A program made the position numbers and the translations under genes. Positions 38,460 to 46,056 of a DNA stretch of 64,000 bases are shown in pieces. Under the pieces are notes generated by a model. The model was given only the letters and a program-made list of their open reading frames with translations. It searched no databases and was not told the origin of the DNA. The stretch is from Nonomuraea thailandensis. Lineage in GTDB: Bacteria > Actinomycetota > Actinomycetes > Streptosporangiales > Streptosporangiaceae. Numbering within the stretch: the stretch's first letter is position 1; each line of letters opens with the position of its first letter. The DNA lies in the NCBI RefSeq assembly GCF_024172165.1, contig NZ_JAMZEB010000002.1, positions 7,833,501 through 7,897,500 on the forward strand, given 5' to 3'.

Positions 38460-39599
38460 ATGCGACTTCCCACGTCCCGCGACCCCCGATGCCCCTTCGA
38501 CCCGCCTGCCGAGCTTCGCGAACTGCCCGCGATGAGCAGGCTGGAGTTCCCCGACGGCCATCTCGGCTGGCTGGCCACCACGGCCGAGGCGGCCAGGACC
38601 GTGCTCGGCGATCCCCGGTTCAGCGCGCGCCGCGAGTTCAAGCACGCCCCCGTACGGTTCACCACGCCCGGCGAGCCGGGACGCCCCGCGCCCCCGGGCT
38701 TCTTCGGCGCCATGGACCCGCCCGAGCACACGCGTTACCGCCGCCTGCTCACCGGCCAGTTCACGCTGCGCCGCATGCGCCTGCTGGAGCCGCGCGTCGC
38801 GCGCATCGCCGCCGGCCGGCTCGACGCGATGGCCGCTGCGGGGCCGCCGGTGGATCTGGTGAGCGCGTACGCGCTGCCGATCCCGTCGATGGTCATCTGC
38901 GAGCTGCTGGGGGTGCCGTACGAGGATCACGAGTTCTTCCAGGAACGCGGCCTGCAGCTCGTCGCGGTGGGCGGCGACGTGGAGAAGGCGTCCGCCGACC
39001 TGGGGGCCTATCTGGGCGAGCTGGTACGGCGCAAGCGGGCCGAGCCCGGTGACGACCTGATCAGCGGGCTGACCGGCGACCTCGCCGACGAGGAGCTGAT
39101 CAACGTGGCGATGATCCTGCTCGTCGCCGGCCACGAGACGAGCGCGAACATGCTGGCCCTCGGCGTGTTCGCGCTGCTGGAGTCGGGGCTCCCGTACGAG
39201 GAGGGCGCGGTGGAGGAGCTGCTGCGATGGCTGGCGATCGTGCAGCACGGCGCGCCCAGCAGGGCCGCCCGGCAGGACGTGGAGGTGGCGGGCACGCTGG
39301 TGAGGAAGGGCGAGACCGTGGCGCTGTCCCTGCCGGTGATCAACCGGGATCCCGCCGTGTTCGACCGGCCTGACGTGCTCGACCCGGGCCGCGAGGAGGC
39401 CCGTCGGCACCTGTCGTTCGGGCACGGGGTGCACCAGTGCCTCGGGCAGCAGCTCGCCAGGATGGAGCTGCGCATCGGCTACGGCGCGCTGTTCGGGCGC
39501 TTCCCCGGCCTGCGGCTGGCCGTGCCGGCGGCGCGGGTGCCGCTCAAGCAGGACAGCGCGGTGTTCGGCGTCACGTGCCTGCCGGTCGCCTGGGACTGA
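38460..39599 (+). CDS. Cytochrome P450
   Basis: The 379-residue soluble P450 has the I-helix AGHET (223-227), K-helix EELLR (ExxR), and heme-binding FGHGVHQCLG with Cys327. It should hydroxylate or oxidise an organic compound with electrons from a ferredoxin not encoded nearby. Its start has no ribosome site because the operator occupies that position. The adjacent TetR probably controls it. No operator of the six-site type precedes it, so it may belong to a separate circuit. Confidence 0.93.
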   Translation: MRLPTSRDPRCPFDPPAELRELPAMSRLEFPDGHLGWLATTAEAARTVLGDPRFSARREFKHAPVRFTTPGEPGRPAPPGFFGAMDPPEHTRYRRLLTGQFTLRRMRLLEPRVARIAAGRLDAMAAAGPPVDLVSAYALPIPSMVICELLGVPYEDHEFFQERGLQLVAVGGDVEKASADLGAYLGELVRRKRAEPGDDLISGLTGDLADEELINVAMILLVAGHETSANMLALGVFALLESGLPYEEGAVEELLRWLAIVQHGAPSRAARQDVEVAGTLVRKGETVALSLPVINRDPAVFDRPDVLDPGREEARRHLSFGHGVHQCLGQQLARMELRIGYGALFGRFPGLRLAVPAARVPLKQDSAVFGVTCLPVAWD

Positions 39600-39656
39600 G
39601 GGGCCGGAGCACAGGATCGCGAGCGGGTGAGCGGGCTCTCCGTGCCACCCTCCATG

Positions 39657-40565
39657 TCACAGGATCGCGAGCGGGGTGAGCGGGCTTCCCGTGCCGCCCT
39701 CGATCCGCAGCGGCGCCGCCACGAACACGAACTCCGTGCGGCCCGCCGCCGCCAGCTCCTCCAGCCACAGCATCTCGATCAGGTGCACGCCGTGCCGGTG
39801 CAGCAGCAGGAGGTGCAGGTCGTCCTCGATCGGCTCCTCGGCCAGCCCGCGCGCGTCGAGCCCGCCGATGGCGGCGTTGTCCGAGGCCACGGCGGCCACG
39901 TCGTGCGCCGCCAGCCACCGCCCCGCCTCCGCCGACAGCCCGGGCTGGCCCGACCAGTACTCCTCGCGCGAGCGTTCCCACACCAGCGGCCAGCCCGTAC
40001 GGATGACCGCCACGTCCCCGGCCCGCGGCACGGCGATCTCCTCCAGCAGCTCGGCGGGGATCCGGTGGCCGGCGGGCAGGTGATCGAGGCCCAGCCGCCG
40101 CGGCACGTCGTACAGCACTCCCCTGGCCACCACGCCGCCCACGTGCTCGATCCCGCACCGGGTGGCCCCGTACGAGCGCACCCTGGCGGCCGGGTGGCCG
40201 TTGTAGAGCTCGTCGCCGGACCACATGTGGCACAGCGCGTCCATGTGCGTGGTGGTGCCGTGGTGGGTGACGATCAGGGCGTCGTCGGCCACCCGCAGGC
40301 CGGCGCCGATCGGCCGGGCGCCGGCCGCGTAGTCGCCGCCGTCCACGGACATGAAGTGCTGCGGCAGCGGCCTGCCCGGCAGGTGCGGCACCGTGCCGGG
40401 GGCGGGCGAGGAGGTGGCGCCCCTGATCGGCATGGCCAGGCTGAGCACCTCGCCGGAGACGGCGCTGCGCAGGGCGTCGAGCACGACGGACGGGGTGAGC
40501 AGGTTCAGGGTGCCCCGCTGATCGTCTGGGCCGAATCGTCCCCAGTTGTTAGGCTCGGTGACCAA
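39657..40565 (-). CDS. Cyclase-family (kynurenine-formamidase-like) metal hydrolase
   Basis: From the TTG at 40565 (AAGGGAG 7 nt upstream) the product has 302 residues: WGRFGPDDQRGTLNLLTP and the metal site HHGTTTHMDALCHMWS of the cyclase/KynB family, then GVLYDVPRRLG and GDVAVIRTGWP. Members hydrolyse cyclic amides, esters or lactones. The reading frame continues through the divergent gene but that part is antisense. The TTG start lies inside operator C, shared with the divergent serine hydrolase. Confidence 0.85.
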   Translation of the reverse strand: MVTEPNNWGRFGPDDQRGTLNLLTPSVVLDALRSAVSGEVLSLAMPIRGATSSPAPGTVPHLPGRPLPQHFMSVDGGDYAAGARPIGAGLRVADDALIVTHHGTTTHMDALCHMWSGDELYNGHPAARVRSYGATRCGIEHVGGVVARGVLYDVPRRLGLDHLPAGHRIPAELLEEIAVPRAGDVAVIRTGWPLVWERSREEYWSGQPGLSAEAGRWLAAHDVAAVASDNAAIGGLDARGLAEEPIEDDLHLLLLHRHGVHLIEMLWLEELAAAGRTEFVFVAAPLRIEGGTGSPLTPLAIL

Positions 40566-40577
40566 GTAAGCGCTCCC
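40562..40577. promoter_or_regulatory. Operator site C of the shared regulon (cyclase / serine hydrolase)
   Basis: CCAAGTAAGCGCTCCC matches the CCAAGCRAGCGCTTGS pattern at 13 of 16 positions, the weakest of the six. It lies between divergent genes and overlaps the TTG of the cyclase gene. Confidence 0.5.
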
Positions 40578-40595
40578 TTTCTCTGCGGAGGTCTG

Positions 40596-41843
40596 ATGCA
40601 CTGCGATCCTCGGTTCTCCCGCGTGCGCGAGGTGTTCGAGCGGCATTTCGCCGACGGCGAGGAGCTGGGCGCGGCCTTCGCCGTCCACCTGGACGGCGAG
40701 CTGGTCGTGGACCTGTGGGACGGCGTCGCCGACCGGCACACGGGGCGGCCGTGGGAGCGGGACACGCCCGCCTTCGCCTACTCCTGCACCAAGGCGGTCA
40801 CCGCCGCCGTGCTGCTGCAGCTCGTGGAGCGCGGGCAGGTGGACGTCACGGCGCCGGTCGCCGAGGTGTGGCCCGAGTTCGCGGCGGCCGGCAAGGGGGC
40901 GGTCACCGTCGAGCACCTCCTGTCCCACCAGGCCGGGCTGCCCGCGCTGGAGGAGCCGGTGCCCGTCGAGGAGTTCGAGGACCAGCCGGCCATCGCGGCC
41001 AGGCTCGCCGGTCAGGCGCCGCTGTGGGAGCCGGGGTCGGCGCACGGATATCACGCGCTGACGTACGGGTTCCTGGTGGGCGAGGTGGTCAGGCGGGTGA
41101 CGGGCAAGTCGGTGGGCGAGCTGGCCTCGGCCGAGATCGCCGGGCCGCTGGGGCTGGAGCTGTGGGTGGGGGCGCCGGACCCGGTGATCGAGCGGGCGGC
41201 GCGGCTCACGGCCGGCGAGCGTACGCGCGACGACCGGCCCGCCGCGACCGCCACCCCCACCGCTGTCACCGCCGTCACCGAGCCGGCGCCCTCCGGGCCC
41301 GAGCCGGCGGGAGCAGGAGGCGAGGCCGCCCCGGCGGCAGGGGGCGGGCGGGCGCCGAACGTGCTGGAGGAGATGGCCAGGGCGGCGCTCGACCCCGGCA
41401 GCCTGATGAACCGGGCGCTCGGCAACCCCGCCATCAACCTGCTCAAGGGCGGCGCGAACAACCCGGTGATCCTGCGGGCGGGCTGGCCGGCCGCCGGGAT
41501 GGTCACCACCGCCCGGGGGCTGGCCGGGTTCTACCGCGCGCTGATCGCCGGCGAGATCCTGCGCCCCGAGACCCTGCGGGAGGCGCTGCGGCCCCGGGTG
41601 AACGGCCCCGACCGGGTCCTGCATCTCGACACCTCCTTCGGCCTCGGCTTCATGCGGCCGTCGGGGACGTTCCTGGTGCCCTCGCCGAGCGCGTTCGGTC
41701 ATTCGGGCGCCGGCGGCTCGATCGGCGTCGGCGACCCCGGGCGCGGCCTGGCCGTCGGGTACGTGATGAACAGGATGGCCAACGCGATCTCCGGCAACCT
41801 GCGCGGGATGCGCCTGCTGCAGGCCGTCTACGACTCGTTGTGA
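40596..41843 (+). CDS. Serine hydrolase of the class C beta-lactamase/esterase (EstB) family
   Basis: The 415-residue protein has the SxxK nucleophile motif S63-C-T-K66 (AFAYSCTKAVTAAVLL), the tyrosine region YHALTYGFLVGEVVRRVTGK and the closing HSGAGGSIGVGDP (HxG motif). A Pro/Ala-rich insertion sits at about 215-255. No signal peptide is seen, so a cytoplasmic esterase is more likely than a secreted beta-lactamase. Ribosome site GGAGG precedes the ATG. It is divergent from the cyclase-family gene with the shared operator between. Confidence 0.87.
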   Translation: MHCDPRFSRVREVFERHFADGEELGAAFAVHLDGELVVDLWDGVADRHTGRPWERDTPAFAYSCTKAVTAAVLLQLVERGQVDVTAPVAEVWPEFAAAGKGAVTVEHLLSHQAGLPALEEPVPVEEFEDQPAIAARLAGQAPLWEPGSAHGYHALTYGFLVGEVVRRVTGKSVGELASAEIAGPLGLELWVGAPDPVIERAARLTAGERTRDDRPAATATPTAVTAVTEPAPSGPEPAGAGGEAAPAAGGGRAPNVLEEMARAALDPGSLMNRALGNPAINLLKGGANNPVILRAGWPAAGMVTTARGLAGFYRALIAGEILRPETLREALRPRVNGPDRVLHLDTSFGLGFMRPSGTFLVPSPSAFGHSGAGGSIGVGDPGRGLAVGYVMNRMANAISGNLRGMRLLQAVYDSL

Positions 41844-41855
41844 CCGCATGACCGT

Positions 41856-42599
41856 TCAGTGCATGGTCACGCCGCCGCTCACCGACAGGGTCTGTCCGGT
41901 GATGTACGCGGCGCGTTCCGTACACAGGTAGGCGACCAGCCCGGCGACGTCGGCGGGCGTCCCGAGGCGGCGCAGCGGGATGCCCCGCGCGATCCTGTCC
42001 ACCAGCCCCGGCTCCGCCGCGGACACCCGGCGGAGCATGGGGGTGTCGGTCGGGCCCGGGCAGACCACGTTGGAGGTCACGTGCGCCCGGGCGGCCTCGC
42101 GGGCGAGCGTCTTGGCCAGGCCGAACAGGCCCGCCTTCGTCGCCGCGTACGCCCCCTCGCCCCCCGACCCGGCCCTGGCCCCGTCGGAGGAGACGAACAC
42201 CAGCCGCCCCCATCCCCTGGCCATCATGCCGGGCAGGAGCAGCTTGGTCAGCAGCATCGGCCCGCGCAGGTTGACCTGCCACATGAGGTCCCAGCCCGCG
42301 GGGTCGCTCTCGGTGAACGGCTCCACGATCGCCACCCCGGCGTTGTGCACCAGGATGTCCACCTCGCCCACCGCGCCCGCGAACTCCGCCACGGAAGCCG
42401 GTGAGGCCAGGTCCACGCGCATCGCCCGCCTCCCCGCGCCCGCCCGGTCCGCGTCCTGCTCCGCGCCGGCCAGGTCCACGTCGGCGATCACGACCTCGGC
42501 GCCGAGCGCGGCCAGGTCGGCGGCGATGGCCATGCCGATCGCGCCCGCTCCCCCGGTCACCACCGCCGTGCGCCCGTCCAGGCGCAGCCCGTCCATCAT
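41856..42599 (-). CDS. SDR-family oxidoreductase
   Basis: The 247-residue protein has TGGAGAIG in the cofactor loop, NAG, the catalytic Ser in VFVSSDGARAG and YAATK (YxxxK), and ends ITGQTLSVSGGVTMH. It is a classical FabG-like NAD(P)-dependent alcohol or 3-ketoacyl dehydrogenase. The start overlaps the isochorismatase-like stop (ATGATG at 42594-42599). It belongs to the operon behind operator D. Confidence 0.9.
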   Translation of the reverse strand: MMDGLRLDGRTAVVTGGAGAIGMAIAADLAALGAEVVIADVDLAGAEQDADRAGAGRRAMRVDLASPASVAEFAGAVGEVDILVHNAGVAIVEPFTESDPAGWDLMWQVNLRGPMLLTKLLLPGMMARGWGRLVFVSSDGARAGSGGEGAYAATKAGLFGLAKTLAREAARAHVTSNVVCPGPTDTPMLRRVSAAEPGLVDRIARGIPLRRLGTPADVAGLVAYLCTERAAYITGQTLSVSGGVTMH

Positions 42600-43189
42600 C
42601 GTTTCCACGCCTCGACCAGGTCGGCGGCGGTGGCCCGGGTGGCGAGCAGGCTGATCGTGTGCTTCAGCACGGCCCGCGCGTACTCCTCGGGCATGCCCGC
42701 CACCGCGTCCGTGACGACGGTCACCCGGTAGCCCAGGTTCACGGCCTCCAGCGCCAGGCCGGGGATGCCCAGGTTGAGCGAGACGCCGAGCGCGACGACG
42801 GACGTGACGCCCAGCGAGCGCAGGGTCATGTCGAGCGAGGTGCCGGTGAACGGCGAGAACCCGTGGTGGCGCCGGCTCTCCAGATCGCCGTCCTCGCGCA
42901 GCTCGGGCAGCACCTCGATGGCGGGCGTGCCCTCCAGCATGTGCCGCGGGTCCTTGAGCAGGGAGACGATGAACGGGCAGTTCGCGGTGTGGGAGCCGGC
43001 CCGGCCGGGCCGGAACGCGGCCGTGCAGTGGATCACGGGCAGCCCGGCCTGCCTGGCCGCCTGGAGCAGGCGGGTGGCGTTGGCGGTGACGTCGTGGCGC
43101 GCGCACGCCTCCACCAGCTCCGGAAATTTCGTCAGATCGCCGACCACGCCCCGCTGCATCTCCATGACCAGCACCGCCACGCGCTCCAC
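42596..43189 (-). CDS. Isochorismatase-fold protein lacking catalytic Cys
   Basis: From the GTG at 43189 (GGAGG upstream) the product has 197 residues with the cysteine-hydrolase fold: VERVAVLVMEMQRGVVGDLT, LPVIHCTAAFRPGRAGSH, FSPFTGTSLDMTLRSLGVT and VALGVSLNLGIPGLALEAVN. In true isochorismatases the last segment carries the nucleophilic Cys (TNxCV); here it reads LNLGIP, and the first Asp of the triad is Glu (VMEMQ). It may be non-catalytic or use other chemistry. First gene behind operator D, coupled to the SDR. Confidence 0.83.
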   Translation of the reverse strand: MERVAVLVMEMQRGVVGDLTKFPELVEACARHDVTANATRLLQAARQAGLPVIHCTAAFRPGRAGSHTANCPFIVSLLKDPRHMLEGTPAIEVLPELREDGDLESRRHHGFSPFTGTSLDMTLRSLGVTSVVALGVSLNLGIPGLALEAVNLGYRVTVVTDAVAGMPEEYARAVLKHTISLLATRATAADLVEAWKR

Positions 43190-43208
43190 CGGCGACCTCC
43201 ACGCTTCT

Positions 43209-43237
43209 AGCCGAGCGCTTGCTTGGTATCCGGGCCA
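43209..43237 (-). promoter_or_regulatory. Operator site D and promoter (isochorismatase-like/SDR operon)
   Basis: Minus-strand CCAAGCAAGCGCTCGG (43211-43226) matches the CCAAGCRAGCGCTTGS pattern at 15 of 16 positions. It lies in the 17-nt spacer between TGGCCC (43232-43237) and TCGGCT (43209-43214). The same TGGCC...GATACCAAGC string occurs at site F. Confidence 0.72.
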
Positions 43238-43329
43238 GCATAACACCGGGTGAAATCTCCCGCCTCGTGACAACCGGAACCCCGGGTGAGACCGTCGAAT
43301 TCAAGACGGCTGCCTGATGGGGGTAGGAC

Positions 43330-45285
43330 TTGGTCCCTGGTTACCGTGAAGTGCGCCAGCTCGGCGCCGGCCGCACCGGCCGCGTCTTCCTCGCCACCTA
43401 TCAGTCGACCGGCGCGTACGTGGCGATCAAGTACCTGAACGCCACCCTGCGCCGGGACGCCGAGTTCATGGACCGCTTCCGGTCGGACACCCCGCACCTC
43501 GTCGAGCTCGACCACCCCGACGTGGTGCGCCTGTACGAGTACGTCGAGACCCCCACCAGGGCCGCCGTGGTCATGGAGCTGGTGGACGGCGTGTCGCTGC
43601 GCACGCTGCTGGCCGAGCACGGCCACGTCACCCCCGAGGCGGCGCTGGCCGTGCTCAAGAGCACGCTGCTGGCCCTGGCCGCCGCCCACGAGCGCGGCGT
43701 GCCGCACCGGGACGTCACGCCGGACAACATCCTGGTGCAGGCCGACGGCAGCACCAAGCTGGGCGACTTCGGTGTCGTGGTGCACGCCGAGGAGCCCGGC
43801 GTGCCGGCCGGCACCCCCTGGTACATGTCGCCCGAGCTGTGGACGCGCGGCGCGGCGGGGCCACCCGCGGACCTGTACGCGGCGGCGTGCGTGCTGTTCG
43901 AGGCGGTCAGGGGACGACCGCCGTACGTGGCGGAAAGACGGGGTGCGGGCGGCACGCCGTTCATGGCGGGCACAGACGGCGGGCCGCACATGACGGGCGG
44001 GCCGTACCTGGCGGGCAAGGCGGGCGGGGACCGCGCGCCGGACGTGCCCGCGCTGCGCCGTAAGCACGTCGAGGAGCCGTTACCGCTGGAGGTCGCGCCC
44101 GACGCGCTGCGCGACCTGCTCAGGCGGGGGCTGGCCAAGGATCCGGCCGGCAGGTACGCCTCGGCCCGGCAGTTCGCGGCCGAGCTGGAGGAGGACGCGG
44201 TCGCCGGGTACGGCCCCGACTGGGAGAAGCGCGGGCGGCGGCACCTGGCGGAGCAGGCCACGCTGCTGGCCCTGCGCTTCCCGCTGGCCAGGACCGACAG
44301 CCGCACCTCCGTCGCGGCCGGCCTGCGCGACCGGGTGCCCCGGCTGCCGCCGCAGCTCTGGGTGGCGGGCGCGACCGTGGTGGCCGCGCTGATCGCGATC
44401 CTGCTGTCCGGCGGCCACCTGCCCGCGGGGCCGGGCACGATCCTCATGCCGCCGCCTCAGGCCCGGACCGAGACCCGGACCGAGGCCCAGACGGAGCCCC
44501 GCTCCTCCGAGCCCGCCCCCACGACCCGCACCTCCGGCCCGGCCGCCCGCCCCACCACCGCGCCGCCCGGCACCGCCACGCCTCCCCCGCCCACCCCGCA
44601 GGGCGGCACCTCCGTGTCGCTCCCCGCCGTACGCGCGGCCGGCATCGTCGCCTGGAACGGCGCCACGGGCTCGATCTCCGTCTCCGTGGACGGCACGGGC
44701 CCCGTGCGGCTGCTGATCGCGTACACGCGGCGGGACGCGGACGGCGGGGCCGCCACGACCGTCCGCCGTGAGACCCGCACCCTGCGCGGGCGCACCTCGT
44801 ACACCAGCGCGGTCTCGTACGCGCCCGGCGAGCCGGGGTGCGGCGAGCGGGTGCACCTCGGACTCCTGGTGATGACGGAGCCCGCGGCCGCGAACGGGCC
44901 GCAGGTGAGCGAGGCCGCGGTGAGCGGCCCCGCCTGCCCGGCACCGTCCCCGACCCGCTCCGCCACGCCGGCCCCGCAGCCGACCCCCTCACCGTCGCTC
45001 ACGGACTCCCCGATCGCCCCGCCACCCGCCTCCGAGACCCCGGCCGCCCGCCCTTCGGACGCCCCGGTCTCCCGGCTCTCCGACGCCCCGGCCGCGCTGC
45101 CCCCGGACCCGCCTGGCTCCCAGCTCTCCGGCGCCCCTGCCGCGCAGCCCTCGGACGCCCCGGTCGCGTGGCCTCCCCCGGACGCGTCCTCCGACGGCCC
45201 GATCCAAGGGATGCCGCGCTTCTCCGAGGAGCCGTCGCGCGCGCCGCTCCTGCCCGCCGCCCCGGAGCCGTCCGCACCGGAGTGA
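43330..45285 (+). CDS. Transmembrane Ser/Thr protein kinase (PknB-like) with Pro-rich outer domain
   Basis: The 651-residue protein has a Hanks-type kinase domain: glycine loop LGAGRTGRVF (11-20), Lys34 in VAIK, HRD at 126-128 with Asn133, DFG at 146-148 and MSPELW. The juxtamembrane region leads to one helix (about 343-363, WVAGATVVAALIAILLSGG). Outside are a Pro/Thr-rich stalk, a small beta-type domain (about 420-530) and a tail of degenerate AP-rich repeats (about 545-651). No PASTA repeats. The TTG start follows GGGGGTAGGAC. Divergent from operon D. Confidence 0.9.
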   Translation: MVPGYREVRQLGAGRTGRVFLATYQSTGAYVAIKYLNATLRRDAEFMDRFRSDTPHLVELDHPDVVRLYEYVETPTRAAVVMELVDGVSLRTLLAEHGHVTPEAALAVLKSTLLALAAAHERGVPHRDVTPDNILVQADGSTKLGDFGVVVHAEEPGVPAGTPWYMSPELWTRGAAGPPADLYAAACVLFEAVRGRPPYVAERRGAGGTPFMAGTDGGPHMTGGPYLAGKAGGDRAPDVPALRRKHVEEPLPLEVAPDALRDLLRRGLAKDPAGRYASARQFAAELEEDAVAGYGPDWEKRGRRHLAEQATLLALRFPLARTDSRTSVAAGLRDRVPRLPPQLWVAGATVVAALIAILLSGGHLPAGPGTILMPPPQARTETRTEAQTEPRSSEPAPTTRTSGPAARPTTAPPGTATPPPPTPQGGTSVSLPAVRAAGIVAWNGATGSISVSVDGTGPVRLLIAYTRRDADGGAATTVRRETRTLRGRTSYTSAVSYAPGEPGCGERVHLGLLVMTEPAAANGPQVSEAAVSGPACPAPSPTRSATPAPQPTPSPSLTDSPIAPPPASETPAARPSDAPVSRLSDAPAALPPDPPGSQLSGAPAAQPSDAPVAWPPPDASSDGPIQGMPRFSEEPSRAPLLPAAPEPSAPE

Positions 45286-45314
45286 CCGGCCGCGGGGCGG
45301 GATCATCGCGGGCC

Positions 45315-45345
45315 TTGTCCGGCAACCAAGCGTGCGCTAGCTTGG
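45315..45345 (+). promoter_or_regulatory. Operator site E with promoter of the five-gene CoA operon
   Basis: CCAAGCGTGCGCTAGCTTGG (45326-45345) lies over the spacer and -10 of TTGTCC (45315-45320)-N17-TAGCTT (45338-45343). The ATG at 45351 follows the -10 by 7 nt, predicting a leaderless message. Site F differs from it at one of 20 positions. Confidence 0.78.
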
Positions 45346-45350
45346 CAGCG

Positions 45351-45713
45351 ATGAGCGGTGACACCTCCCCCTACTGGGCCGCCTGCGCACGCGGCGAGCT
45401 GGTCATCCAGCGCTGTACGGCCTGCGACCGCCGCATCCACCTCCCCGAGCCCGCCTGCCCCTGGTGCGGCGGCCACGAGCTGGTCTTCGAGCCTGCCTCC
45501 GGCGACGGCCTGGTGCACACGTACACGGTCGTGCACCGCTCGTTCGCCCCCGCGTACCGGGGGCGCGAGCCGTACGTGATGGCCTGGGTGGACCTGCCGG
45601 AGGGGGTGCGGGCGTTCGGGCACATGGTGGAGTGCCCGCCCGAGCAGGTGCGCATCGGCCTGCCGGTACGTGTGACGTTCCGAGACGACCTGCCCCATTG
45701 GAGGCCCGCGTGA
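45351..45713 (+). CDS. Zn-ribbon OB-fold (DUF35) protein, thiolase/aldolase partner
   Basis: The 120-residue protein has a rubredoxin-like zinc ribbon (Cys22, Cys25, Cys36, Cys39) and an OB fold (GLVHTYTVVHRSFAP, VMAWVDLPEGVRAFGHMVEC). DUF35 proteins bind acyl-CoA and partner with thiolase-fold enzymes, for example ChsH2 with Ltp2 in sterol side-chain cleavage. No thiolase gene is adjacent, but an Ltp-like gene with the same operator lies at 21429-22499. It is the first gene of the E operon and is apparently leaderless. Confidence 0.88.
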   Translation: MSGDTSPYWAACARGELVIQRCTACDRRIHLPEPACPWCGGHELVFEPASGDGLVHTYTVVHRSFAPAYRGREPYVMAWVDLPEGVRAFGHMVECPPEQVRIGLPVRVTFRDDLPHWRPA

Positions 45714-46033
45714 AGCTGGGCAACGTGCTGATCCCCGTCGCCGACCTGGACGAGGCGATCGCCTTCTACGGGCTGCCGGTGAAGTTCCGCGACGGCGACC
45801 GGTTCGCCGCGCTCGACGGGGGCGGGGTCACCGTGGCGCTGGCGGGCCCCGCCGAACAGGTCACCGACTCGGCCGCGCCGTCGTACAAGGTGGACGACGT
45901 GCCCGCGACCGTGGACCGGATGACGGCGCGCGGCGCCGAGGTGGTGCGGGCGCCCGAGGCGGGGCCGCACGAGACGCGGGCCGTGCTGCGCGATCCCTCG
46001 GGGAACGTCTTCGTGCTGTATTCGCCCCTCTGA
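45710..46033 (+). CDS. VOC-family (glyoxalase-fold) protein
   Basis: The GTG at 45710 overlaps the previous stop (GTGA) and follows GGAGG. The 107-residue product is one vicinal-oxygen-chelate module: VKLGNVLIPVADLDEAIAFY, DRFAALDGGGVTVALAG, VDDVPATVDRMTARGAEVV and LRDPSGNVFVLYSPL. It could be an isomerase, lyase or binding protein acting on an acyl-CoA intermediate. Role inferred from operon position only. Confidence 0.85.
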   Translation: MKLGNVLIPVADLDEAIAFYGLPVKFRDGDRFAALDGGGVTVALAGPAEQVTDSAAPSYKVDDVPATVDRMTARGAEVVRAPEAGPHETRAVLRDPSGNVFVLYSPL

Positions 46034-46056
46034 CCAGCCCCAAGGGAGGCACCCCC

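Noticed and set aside
40596..41843. Beta-lactamase conferring resistance
   Set aside because: No signal peptide, and the sequence fits the EstB-type esterase branch better; class C fold alone does not show resistance.
39657..41849. 730-codon open frame running through both the cyclase gene and antisense to the serine hydrolase gene
   Set aside because: The upstream part has low-complexity Arg/Gly/Pro-rich sequence typical of antisense frames in GC-rich DNA; the serine hydrolase on the other strand has clear SxxK and HxG motifs.
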